Origin: Flavobacteriales bacterium UBA5869
GTDB taxonomy: Bacteria; Bacteroidota; Bacteroidia; Flavobacteriales_D; Crocinitomicaceae
Direction: 5' to 3'
Length of the DNA stretch: 7,956 nt
Assembly (NCBI GenBank): GCA_002432565.1
Contig: DJFP01000114.1
Span: 21,535-29,490, forward strand
The notes beneath the pieces are model-generated. The model made no database searches. It had not been told where the DNA came from and worked only from the letters and a program-made list of their open reading frames with translations. A program made the position numbers and the translations under genes. Position 1 is the stretch's first letter, and every line of letters begins with the position of its first letter. This document shows positions 1 through 5,695 of this stretch, piece by piece.

Positions 1-286
1 CATCACCATAAATAATATCACCGGAATAGAATGCATTATTCAATTCTGTGTGGACTTCTGTCCAGTATACCTGGGCCGCCGTTTTGGAAGGAAAAACCAG
101 GTCTGATCTTAGAAGGTCCTGCGCAACTTTATCTGCAACGGAAGTTTTGAAATCCTGGGGCATTTCTCCCTGCGATAAAAGTGTTTGGTAATTATTTAAA
201 TCTTTTTGAGCAAAAGAAGAAATAGTAAGAAGAGGTATGATTAGAACAAATATAAAAATTTCTAAACTATAAGAGAGACGATTCAT
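1..286 (-). CDS. Exported protein of unknown function, N-terminal 95 residues (cut by window edge)
   Basis: An open frame runs on the minus strand from an ATG at 286-284 to the left edge without a stop, giving 95 residues, so the C-terminal part is missing. The N-terminus is a clear Sec signal peptide: Arg at position 3, a hydrophobic stretch at about residues 8-22, and a likely cleavage after SSFA (residue 26) before Gln27, the usual Bacteroidota pattern. The mature part is soluble, reads QKDLNNYQTLL and later NNAFYSGDIIYGD, and has no recognisable catalytic motif. Short 'LNxAxxSGxxxYGD' stretches occur near the N-terminus of some Bacteroidota M48 metallopeptidases, but the zinc motif would lie outside the window, so this is only a weak guess. 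The gene is divergent from the DNRLRE gene, with a TATCTTTG box 18 nt upstream of its start. Confidence 0.72.
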   Translation of the reverse strand, partial: MNRLSYSLEIFIFVLIIPLLTISSFAQKDLNNYQTLLSQGEMPQDFKTSVADKVAQDLLRSDLVFPSKTAAQVYWTEVHTELNNAFYSGDIIYGD

Positions 287-304
287 ATTACTGACATTAT
301 AGAT

Positions 305-312
305 CAAAGATA
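305..312 (-). promoter_or_regulatory. Bacteroidota -7 box for the leftward gene
   Basis: On the minus strand this reads TATCTTTG, a full match to TAnnTTTG. It ends 18 nt before the ATG at 286. I could not find a TTG -33 element at the usual distance (about 17-23 nt further upstream), so the promoter is supported by one box and its position only. Confidence 0.45.
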
Positions 313-449
313 ATTGGAAATTCACGTTTTCCATGAATGCTGTAAATTCTTATGTATTGATAAATCTTCAGGTTTAGAATGTTTTTTAAACGATTTGTAT
401 AGCCTTTCCCGTTTTTTGAGGGAAGACGCAATACGAATAAGTTTTTTTA

Positions 450-457
450 TAGTTTTG
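450..457 (+). promoter_or_regulatory. Bacteroidota -7 box for the DNRLRE gene
   Basis: TAGTTTTG matches TAnnTTTG and ends 24 nt before the ATG at 482. No TTG lies at a normal -33 distance; the nearest upstream TTTG (415-418) is 31 nt away, so the -33 part is weak. The leader between box and start is A/T-rich with no Shine-Dalgarno sequence. Confidence 0.45.
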
Positions 458-481
458 TAATTTAAACCTAAACAATATATT

Positions 482-1363
482 ATGAAAAAATCACCTTTTG
501 TTTTATTTGCTCTAATATTAACTGCTTCATTCTCTCAAGCGCAGACAACAGTTACTTTTCAACCGGGTGGAGTCTTGGGGAAAGACGCTGTTATCCAGAG
601 CGAACCAAATAATGATGATACTAATTTCGGAACTAGTGATCATATTGAGGCTGCTGCTTGGACCTATTCAGGGAATTCTGGAGTTGTCAGGAGTTTTTTT
701 GAATTTGGAGAATTAGCCACACTTCCTGCGAATGCAACTATTTTAAGTGCTAGTTTGTCACTTTATGCAATGGATCAACCGGCATGGCAGCATTCTGCTT
801 TAAGTGGATCGAACGATGGCTGGCTTGAGCGAGTTACTTCTTCCTGGGATGAATCTACTGTTACCTGGAATAATCAACCGGCTAGCACAACTCAGAATAG
901 GGTTCCTCTTGCCGCATCAACCAGCGCCACACAAAATTATCTAAATATAGACGTAACGGATTTGGTACAGGATATGATTGATTTTCCTTCGTCTAGTCAT
1001 GGGTTTATCCTGAAACTGAATACAGAATCTCAATACAGGAGATTGGGATTTGCATCCAGTGATCACAGTGACTCTAATTTGCATCCTAAATTGATTATTC
1101 AGTATACAACAACAGCTGGCACAAACAATTTCGAAGAAACAAGCATTTTGTCGTGCTTCCCGAATCCGTCTTCAGATATGGTTGTTGTCCTCGTGTCAGA
1201 GAATTTCATCGGTGAGGATTTTGAGTTGATTGATCAGCTTGGAAGAAAAGTAAAAGCAGGTACTCTTTATTCCGTGAAAACCCCATTGGATATTCAGGAT
1301 TTAAATAGTGGAGTGTATACATTAGTTGCTGCTGGAAAAACATTAAAGATCCAAGTGAAATAG
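482..1363 (+). CDS. Secreted DNRLRE-domain protein with T9SS type A C-terminal sorting domain
   Basis: This 293-residue protein has three parts. Residues 1-20 are a Sec signal peptide ending SFSQA before Gln21. Residues about 34-208 resemble a single DNRLRE domain, a beta-sandwich module found in cell-surface proteins: it has an early Asn/Asp-rich NNDDTNFGTS, then RSFFEFG, the stretch SSWDESTVTWNNQPA (residues 120-134), IDVTDLVQDMI, and a closing HPKLIIQY strand. Residues about 222-293 are a T9SS sorting domain: CFPNPSSD, ELIDQLGRKVKAG, LDIQDLNSGVYTLV and a terminal KTLKIQVK. The expected route is Sec export, then T9SS passage through the outer membrane with removal of the C-terminal domain, leaving it secreted or attached to the cell surface. 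DNRLRE modules occur in adhesive and carbohydrate-related proteins, but no catalytic domain is present, so a binding or structural role is inferred. It appears to be a single-gene unit. Confidence 0.87.
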   Translation: MKKSPFVLFALILTASFSQAQTTVTFQPGGVLGKDAVIQSEPNNDDTNFGTSDHIEAAAWTYSGNSGVVRSFFEFGELATLPANATILSASLSLYAMDQPAWQHSALSGSNDGWLERVTSSWDESTVTWNNQPASTTQNRVPLAASTSATQNYLNIDVTDLVQDMIDFPSSSHGFILKLNTESQYRRLGFASSDHSDSNLHPKLIIQYTTTAGTNNFEETSILSCFPNPSSDMVVVLVSENFIGEDFELIDQLGRKVKAGTLYSVKTPLDIQDLNSGVYTLVAAGKTLKIQVK

Positions 1364-1403
1364 CAAAATGGGTCATTTGAAAAAACAGTGCTTTTTTGAA
1401 CGA

Positions 1404-1432
1404 TTGTCAATTCAACAGAATCCTTACTTTTG
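1404..1432 (+). promoter_or_regulatory. Promoter of the GT2-HAD-MORN unit
   Basis: A TTG (1404-1406) lies 18 nt before TACTTTTG (1425-1432), a two-part match to the Bacteroidota -33/-7 promoter. Transcription would begin about 6 nt beyond the -7 box, giving a leader of only about 10-12 nt before the TTG start codon at 1450. Confidence 0.55.
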
Positions 1433-1449
1433 TTTAAAAGTTAAAAGCG

Positions 1450-2400
1450 TTGGAAAATCAACTTGAATTATCAATAGTCGTCCCTTTATTCAATGAAGTA
1501 GAGTCTTTGCCGGAGCTTCATGCATGGATAAAGCGGGTATTGAACGATCATCATTTATCTTACGAAGTCATTTTTGTAGACGATGGAAGTAAGGACGGAT
1601 CCTGGAAAGTTATCGAATCATTGAAATTGATCGATTCCAATGTTCGTGGGATCAAGTTTCAGCGTAATTACGGGAAATCTGCGGCACTTCATACCGGTTT
1701 CCAGGCAGCGATGGGGAAAGTGGTGGTTACGATGGATGCCGACCTGCAGGATTCACCCGATGAACTTCCGGAATTACACCGCATGATTACCGAAGAGGAT
1801 TATGACGTGGTTTCCGGGTGGAAGAAAAAACGCTATGACCCGATTACAAAGACAGTTCCTACCAAACTTTACAACTGGGCGGCACGCAGAATGACCGGGA
1901 TCTATTTGCATGATTTCAATTGCGGATTGAAAGCATATAAGAACGCCGTAGTTAAGAGTATTGAGCTTTACGGGGATATGCACCGCTATATTCCGCCACT
2001 GGCAAAATTTGCCGGATTTAATAAGATCGGGGAGAAGGTGGTGATCCACCAGGCACGAAAATATGGTACCACGAAATTCGGTCTCAACCGTTTTTTGAAT
2101 GGCCCGCTTGATTTGATGACCGTTGTGTTTATGGGGAAATTCGGCAAGAAACCGATGCACTTTTTTGGCGCGATGGGATCTTTGCTGTTTATCCTGGGGT
2201 TTGGCATTGCGGCTTACCTGGCAATTGATAAATTGTTTGTTCATTCCACGGCTATCAAATTAGCTGATCGTACGGAATTCTTTATTGGTCTCACATCAAT
2301 GATTATGGGAGTTCAGTTCTTTTTGGCGGGTTTCCTGGCAGAATTGGTAGGACGGAATTCTTCTACACGAAATAATTACCTGATCGAAACCGAAATCTGA
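1450..2400 (+). CDS. Family 2 glycosyltransferase, GtrB/DPM1-like, with two C-terminal membrane helices
   Basis: This 316-residue protein is expected to transfer a sugar from a nucleotide donor to polyprenyl phosphate on the cytoplasmic face of the inner membrane, as GtrB, ArnC and dolichol-phosphate mannose synthase do. The GT-A fold motifs are in order: SIVVPLFNE (8-16), VDDGSKDGS (43-51), QRNYGKSAAL (71-80), the metal-binding MDADLQD (95-101), LHDFNCGLKAY (153-163), and YGTTKFGLNRF (205-215), which matches the family's conserved Y-G-x-[ST]-K-[FY] stretch. Two hydrophobic segments follow (about 237-258 and 276-300), typical of GtrB-type enzymes. The start is TTG at 1450; a TAA at 1435-1437 closes the frame upstream, and the next ATG would remove the first nucleotide-binding strand. 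It leads the unit, and the HAD gene starts 8 nt after its stop. The sugar and acceptor cannot be read from sequence. Confidence 0.9.
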   Translation: MENQLELSIVVPLFNEVESLPELHAWIKRVLNDHHLSYEVIFVDDGSKDGSWKVIESLKLIDSNVRGIKFQRNYGKSAALHTGFQAAMGKVVVTMDADLQDSPDELPELHRMITEEDYDVVSGWKKKRYDPITKTVPTKLYNWAARRMTGIYLHDFNCGLKAYKNAVVKSIELYGDMHRYIPPLAKFAGFNKIGEKVVIHQARKYGTTKFGLNRFLNGPLDLMTVVFMGKFGKKPMHFFGAMGSLLFILGFGIAAYLAIDKLFVHSTAIKLADRTEFFIGLTSMIMGVQFFLAGFLAELVGRNSSTRNNYLIETEI

Positions 2401-2408
2401 AAATCGTC

Positions 2409-2951
2409 ATGAAAAACTGGCATTTGGATGACTCCTGGACGCTCTTCCTGGATAGGGACGGAGTGATCAACGAACGTATCATGGATGATTATGTCAAACG
2501 AAAAGAAGAGTTTATTTTGCTCCCCGGCGTGGCAAAAGCTATTTCAAGGGCAAATAAACTGTTTTCACACGTTTTTGTAGTGACCAACCAACAAGGAATC
2601 GGAAAAGGATTGATGACCGAGCGTAACCTTTCGGAAATCCATGGTTATTGTAGTGAATTACTGAAAACTGAGAACGGCCGCATTGACCGCTATTATTTTG
2701 CTCCGAATTTAGCTTCAGACAATTCAGACTTACGAAAACCAAATCCGGGAATGGCGCTTTTGGCCCGAAAAGAATTTCCTACAGTTGATTTTCACAAATC
2801 GATTATGGTAGGTGATTCTGATTCGGATATCGAATTTGGCAGGAAACTTGGAATGAAAACCGTGTTTATCGGGCATAATGTTGTTACTGAACACGAAAAG
2901 GCTGATTTAACTTGTGATTCACTTGAGTCGTTTATAAATTTATTGGTATGA
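2409..2951 (+). CDS. HAD-IIIA phosphatase, GmhB/histidinol-phosphatase-like, lacking zinc ligands
   Basis: This 180-residue cytoplasmic protein carries the complete HAD phosphatase motif set: motif I FLDRDGVIN (nucleophile Asp15, acid/base Asp17), motif II TNQQGIGKG (Thr59 onward), motif III RKPNPGM (Arg109-Lys110), and motif IV VGDSDSDI (Asp136, Asp140). The DYVKRKEEFILLPG stretch and RKPNPGM are typical of GmhB-type enzymes, which remove the 7-phosphate from heptose 1,7-bisphosphate during lipopolysaccharide heptose synthesis, and of the related histidinol-phosphate phosphatases. In those enzymes a CxH...CxC loop before RKP binds zinc; here that loop reads YYFAPNLASDNSDL (95-108), is shorter, and has no Cys or His. 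Sugar-phosphate phosphatase activity is therefore likely but the substrate is open. It starts 8 nt after the glycosyltransferase stop without a clear Shine-Dalgarno sequence, and its TGA overlaps the next ATG as ATGA. Confidence 0.88.
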   Translation: MKNWHLDDSWTLFLDRDGVINERIMDDYVKRKEEFILLPGVAKAISRANKLFSHVFVVTNQQGIGKGLMTERNLSEIHGYCSELLKTENGRIDRYYFAPNLASDNSDLRKPNPGMALLARKEFPTVDFHKSIMVGDSDSDIEFGRKLGMKTVFIGHNVVTEHEKADLTCDSLESFINLLV

Positions 2952-3709
2952 TAACTAGGATTCTTTTTACGGTATTGCTTTTTATTGCTTCCCAGGGATT
3001 GGGACAAACGGTTAATCAGAAAGATACGCAGGGCAGAAAGCAAGGTCCCTGGCAGAAAACTTATCCAAAATCACGGGCTTTTGAATACAAAGGACAATTT
3101 AAAGACGATAAGCCGGTGGGAACGTTCTATTATTATTATCCATCCACAAAGAAAAAAGCGGTGGTAACCCATGATGAGAAAACCGGTCGTTCCACTTCAG
3201 TGATGTACCATGAAAATGGGGTCCTGATGGCAAAAGGGATTTTCAGGAACCAGGAAAAAGACAGCGTTTGGGAATATTACGGCCCTTCCGGGAAATTAAG
3301 CACCAAAGAAACGTATACGAAAGGAAAGCTAAACGGGAACCAAACGATCTATTATGTAATGGAAGACCCGAATGATAAGCGCATAATTCCGGCAAAAGTA
3401 ACACCTTATAAAATGGGAGTGATCCACGGGGATGTTATTGAGTATTTCGATACGAATGTGATCAAAAGCAAAGTCACTTATGTCAACGGAAAGAAAGAAG
3501 GAGTTGCAATAATCAACCATCCGAACGGAAAGGTGATGATCACAGAGCGTTATAAAGGAGGAGTTCAGCATGGCTGGCAGTCTGCTCACGATCAAACCGG
3601 AAAGGAAACCGGAAAACAATATTATCGTTTCGGGAAACGAATTGAGGGCAAGGAGCTTGACTCTTATTTGAAGCAATGTAAAGCAAAAGGAATCAATCCG
3701 AACGGTTAA
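2948..3709 (+). CDS. Exported MORN/YwqK-like repeat protein
   Basis: This 253-residue protein begins with a Sec signal peptide (residues 1-19, ending SQGLG before Gln20), so it is probably periplasmic or surface-located. The mature part consists of degenerate MORN-type repeats, in which a Gly-x-x-x-Gly-x-W/F strand alternates with a Tyr/Phe-rich strand: RKQGPWQKTYP (30-40), YKGQFKDDKPVGTFYYY (47-63), AKGIFRNQEKDSVWEYYG (95-112), KGKLNGNQTIYY (125-136), MGVIHGDVIEYF (156-167), NGKKEGVAIINHPNG (180-194) and GGVQHGWQSAHDQTG (204-218). A less regular stretch (137-155) interrupts the array. Such proteins are often auto-annotated as 'YwqK family antitoxin'; nothing here suggests a toxin-antitoxin pair. 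Its ATG overlaps the HAD stop by 4 nt, so the two are probably translationally coupled. Function is unknown; MORN repeats usually serve as binding or scaffold modules. Confidence 0.83.
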   Translation: MITRILFTVLLFIASQGLGQTVNQKDTQGRKQGPWQKTYPKSRAFEYKGQFKDDKPVGTFYYYYPSTKKKAVVTHDEKTGRSTSVMYHENGVLMAKGIFRNQEKDSVWEYYGPSGKLSTKETYTKGKLNGNQTIYYVMEDPNDKRIIPAKVTPYKMGVIHGDVIEYFDTNVIKSKVTYVNGKKEGVAIINHPNGKVMITERYKGGVQHGWQSAHDQTGKETGKQYYRFGKRIEGKELDSYLKQCKAKGINPNG

Positions 3710-3742
3710 ATTCTCAATTAAATACGTATTTTGAACATTTGC

Positions 3743-3773
3743 TTGACTTGAAACTACTTTTTTAAGTATCTTG
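3743..3773 (+). promoter_or_regulatory. Candidate promoter of the lipoprotein gene
   Basis: TTG (3743-3745) is followed after 21 nt by TATCTTG (3767-3773), one T short of the full TAnnTTTG consensus. The box ends only 6 nt before the ATG at 3780, so the message would be leaderless or nearly so. A second TTG at 3748-3750 gives a 16-nt spacing. The nearby stretch 3710-3742 shows no convincing terminator. Confidence 0.4.
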
Positions 3774-3779
3774 CGCCTC

Positions 3780-4466
3780 ATGCGTAAGAATTTAAAAGTC
3801 ATAGCTATAGCTGTGTTACTACTACCCCCATTCCTATTGATCAGTTCTTGTAAGAAAGACACGAATTTTGATATGTATTACAACTACTTTCCGCTGAATG
3901 AAGGACATTATACCATTTATTCGGTTCGGGAAGTGATCGTTGACCAGCAGGTAAACGTCAGAGATACTTTCGATTATTTCATCAAGACAGTTATCGGTGA
4001 TACAATTACGGACAATTCCGGCAGAACAGCCAAACAGTTTGAACGTTATTACGGATCAAGTGCCAATGGCCCCTGGATGATCCATGATATATGGACTGCC
4101 ATTTATGCTGACGGTAAAGCAGAATTGGTTGAAGAAAACAACCGGGTCATCAAGCTGGTATTTGCACCGAGCGAAGACGATGAATGGGATATGAATGCGT
4201 ACAATACCCTGGAACCTTTAGAGTGTTATTATTCGAATATCCACCAGTCCTATACGCTTAACGGGAACAGTTACTCTTCTACGGTTACGGTTGAACAGGA
4301 AGATTTCTCGTCGTATATTGATTCCCGTCGCAAATATGAAGTATATGCACGCGGAGTCGGTTTGGTGCATAAGTATTTCAGGGATTTCACCATCAATAAC
4401 GGTAATCCGAATAATCTCAAAAAGGGAAGATTGCTGACGATGGAATTGGTGAGTTACGGGGATTAG
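3780..4466 (+). CDS. Lipoprotein of unknown function
   Basis: This 228-residue protein has a lipoprotein signal peptide: MRKN, a hydrophobic core (about 5-21), and the lipobox ISSC with acylated Cys24, followed by KKD. It is thus predicted to be anchored in the outer or inner membrane. The mature domain begins with YYNYFPLNEGHYTIYSV and includes YEVYARGVGLVHKY (186-199). This pattern, an early 'FPL..G..xxY' strand and a late 'Y..GVGLV' strand, recurs in uncharacterised Bacteroidota lipoproteins and suggests an all-beta fold; no enzyme motif is visible. I place the start at ATG 3780 rather than the in-frame TTG at 3771, because the TTG lies inside the apparent -7 box and the ATG gives a standard signal peptide. 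It lies 70 nt after the MORN gene and 40 nt before the next glycosyltransferase. Function is not recognised. Confidence 0.8.
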   Translation: MRKNLKVIAIAVLLLPPFLLISSCKKDTNFDMYYNYFPLNEGHYTIYSVREVIVDQQVNVRDTFDYFIKTVIGDTITDNSGRTAKQFERYYGSSANGPWMIHDIWTAIYADGKAELVEENNRVIKLVFAPSEDDEWDMNAYNTLEPLECYYSNIHQSYTLNGNSYSSTVTVEQEDFSSYIDSRRKYEVYARGVGLVHKYFRDFTINNGNPNNLKKGRLLTMELVSYGD

Positions 4467-4484
4467 TCCATTTACTTTTCTTGC

Positions 4485-4492
4485 TATCTTTG
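4485..4492 (+). promoter_or_regulatory. Bacteroidota -7 box for the second glycosyltransferase gene
   Basis: TATCTTTG is an exact TAnnTTTG match, ending 14 nt before the ATG at 4507. No TTG sits at the -33 position; the best is a TTA at 4463-4465, 19 nt upstream. An AAAGGA (4497-4502), 4 nt before the ATG, could act as a Shine-Dalgarno sequence, which is unusual among the starts in this window. Confidence 0.45.
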
Positions 4493-4506
4493 CCGAAAAG
4501 GAATCC

Positions 4507-5505
4507 ATGTATTTTTCGTTTATTATTCCTGTCTACAACAGACCTGATGAAATAGAAGAATTGCTCGAGAGCTTGTCAGGGCAGACTTACAGTAAAGAAT
4601 TTGAAGTTGTTGTAGTGGAAGACGGTTCCTCGATACCTTGTGGACATATCATCGATTCCTTCAAAGATCAATTAACGATTTCTTATTATTTCAAACCCAA
4701 TTCAGGTCCGGGTGATTCCCGGAATTTCGGAATGCGTCAGGCAAAGGGAGATTATTTCCTCATTTTGGACTCCGATTGTATTCTTCCCGATACTTACCTG
4801 CAATCTGTTGCCGAAAACCTGGAACGGGAATATGTGGACTGTTTCGGCGGTCCTGATAATGCATTGGATTCCTTTTCCGATGTTCAGAAGGCTATCAATT
4901 TTACGATGACCTCATTCCTCACAACCGGTGGAGTCCGCGGGGGCTCTGAGAAAATCGGCAGATTCCAGCCAAGAAGCTTTAATATGGGGCTTTCCAAAAA
5001 GGGATTCGAAGCTACAGGAGGGTTTGGAAATATCCATCCGGGAGAAGATCCTGATTTATCCATCCGTTTGTGGGAACTGGGGTTTGATAGCAAACTGTTC
5101 CGGGATTCATACGTGTACCACAAAAGAAGGATCGACTGGTCAAAATTCTACAAACAGGTAAACAAATTCGGCAAAGCAAGACCGATACTTGATTCCTGGT
5201 ACCCGAAATACAAGAAACCTACTTTTTGGTTCCCTACCTTGTTCCTGATTGGATTTGTAGTGTCAGCGATCTTAGCGTTTTTTCTGACTCCTGTTTTTTT
5301 GTTCCTGTATGCATTTTATTTTTTATTGATCTTCGTATTCGGCGCAATAAGCAATTCAAGTCTGAAAATAGGTTTTCTTTCACTGATAGCTTGCATTATC
5401 CAGTTTTATGGATATGGTATCGGATTCCTAAAATCATTCATTAAAGTAACCTTGCTGAAACAAAAGCCGGAAGCCGCGTTTCCAGGGCTGTTTTTCAAAA
5501 AGTAG
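4507..5505 (+). CDS. Membrane-anchored family 2 glycosyltransferase
   Basis: This 332-residue enzyme has an N-terminal GT-A domain and a C-terminal membrane region. Motifs in order: SFIIPVYNRPDEI (4-16), VVVVEDGSS (34-42), NSGPGDSRNFGMRQAKGDY (65-83), the metal-binding DSD (88-90), an acceptor-side RSFNMGLSKKGFEATGGF (156-173), and GEDPDLSIRLWELG (179-192), whose Glu-Asp pair is the usual catalytic-base position. After YHKRRIDWSKFYKQVNKFGKAR (from residue 204) come about three hydrophobic segments (about 243-262, 263-280, 285-310). It should add a sugar to a lipid-linked or surface glycan at the cytoplasmic face of the inner membrane. It is a different subfamily from the GtrB-like enzyme at 1450, which has a DADLQ motif and two terminal helices. 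It starts 40 nt after the lipoprotein gene, with its own TATCTTTG box. Donor and acceptor are not predictable. Confidence 0.88.
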   Translation: MYFSFIIPVYNRPDEIEELLESLSGQTYSKEFEVVVVEDGSSIPCGHIIDSFKDQLTISYYFKPNSGPGDSRNFGMRQAKGDYFLILDSDCILPDTYLQSVAENLEREYVDCFGGPDNALDSFSDVQKAINFTMTSFLTTGGVRGGSEKIGRFQPRSFNMGLSKKGFEATGGFGNIHPGEDPDLSIRLWELGFDSKLFRDSYVYHKRRIDWSKFYKQVNKFGKARPILDSWYPKYKKPTFWFPTLFLIGFVVSAILAFFLTPVFLFLYAFYFLLIFVFGAISNSSLKIGFLSLIACIIQFYGYGIGFLKSFIKVTLLKQKPEAAFPGLFFKK

Positions 5506-5597
5506 CGGGCGTGTTTCCGGATATTGCACTAACGGTATCGGGATAAAACAGTTATACCTGGTGAAAAGTGCTTTGTTCGTTCTAATTTACTCATGTT

Positions 5598-5644
5598 AAA
5601 AGCCTGAAATCAAAAGGTTTAAAAGGCCTTATCTTCTTTTTTTT
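5598..5644 (+). terminator. Possible weak terminator after the second glycosyltransferase gene
   Basis: GCCT (5602-5605) can pair with AGGC (5624-5627), with a few flanking A-T pairs around a bulge, followed by TCTTC and eight T (5637-5644). The stem is short and the loop large, so this is a low-confidence call that rests mostly on the T run and the position between two transcription units. Confidence 0.25.
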
Positions 5645-5654
5645 AAAAAGGTTT
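5612..5654. repeat. Repeated AAAAGGTTT element upstream of the secDF promoter
   Basis: The 9-mer AAAAGGTTT occurs exactly at 5612-5620 and 5646-5654, and a related AAAAGGCCTT abuts the first copy at 5621-5630. The second copy ends 10 nt before the presumed -33 TTG at 5665. It may be a regulator site or simply A/T-rich low complexity. Confidence 0.35.
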
Positions 5655-5664
5655 TACACATAAG

Positions 5665-5695
5665 TTGACATTGATAGTCGTAAATGATATATTTG
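5665..5695 (+). promoter_or_regulatory. secDF promoter
   Basis: TTG (5665-5667), 20 nt of spacer, then TATATTTG (5688-5695) make a good two-part Bacteroidota promoter. The -7 box ends 27 nt before the secDF ATG at 5723. The expected leader is about 20 nt, A-rich (including AATCAATCAAA just before the start), without a Shine-Dalgarno sequence. Confidence 0.6.

Larger units (their letters stand above)
287..481. other. Divergent intergenic region
   Basis: These 195 bases separate two divergent genes for exported proteins. They hold one TAnnTTTG box facing each way (305-312 leftward, 450-457 rightward) and a small TTCCC/GGGAA inverted repeat (406-410 and 420-424). I see no ORF, tRNA or other RNA gene here. 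Confidence 0.7.

Noticed and set aside
406..424. TTCCC/GGGAA hairpin in the divergent intergenic region as a terminator or operator
   Set aside because: The stem is five pairs, the T run is in the loop and not after it, and no second copy exists to suggest an operator.
1379..1397. AAAAAA...TTTTTT inverted repeat after the DNRLRE gene as a terminator
   Set aside because: The stem would be only A-T pairs with a six-base loop and no G-C core, so it is not a convincing intrinsic terminator.
1774..2244. A 156-codon minus-strand open frame and a second one at 1986-2207
   Set aside because: Both lie wholly opposite the well-supported glycosyltransferase, show no protein motif, and have implausible composition. 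They are shadows of the coding strand.
2948..3709. Toxin-antitoxin antitoxin, a label often attached to YwqK-repeat proteins
   Set aside because: The protein has a Sec signal peptide and no adjacent small toxin gene; the repeats alone do not support that role.
3329..3862. A 177-codon minus-strand open frame
   Set aside because: It is antisense to the end of the MORN gene, the intergenic gap and the start of the lipoprotein gene, all of which have clear coding features on the plus strand. No motif or signal is visible in it.
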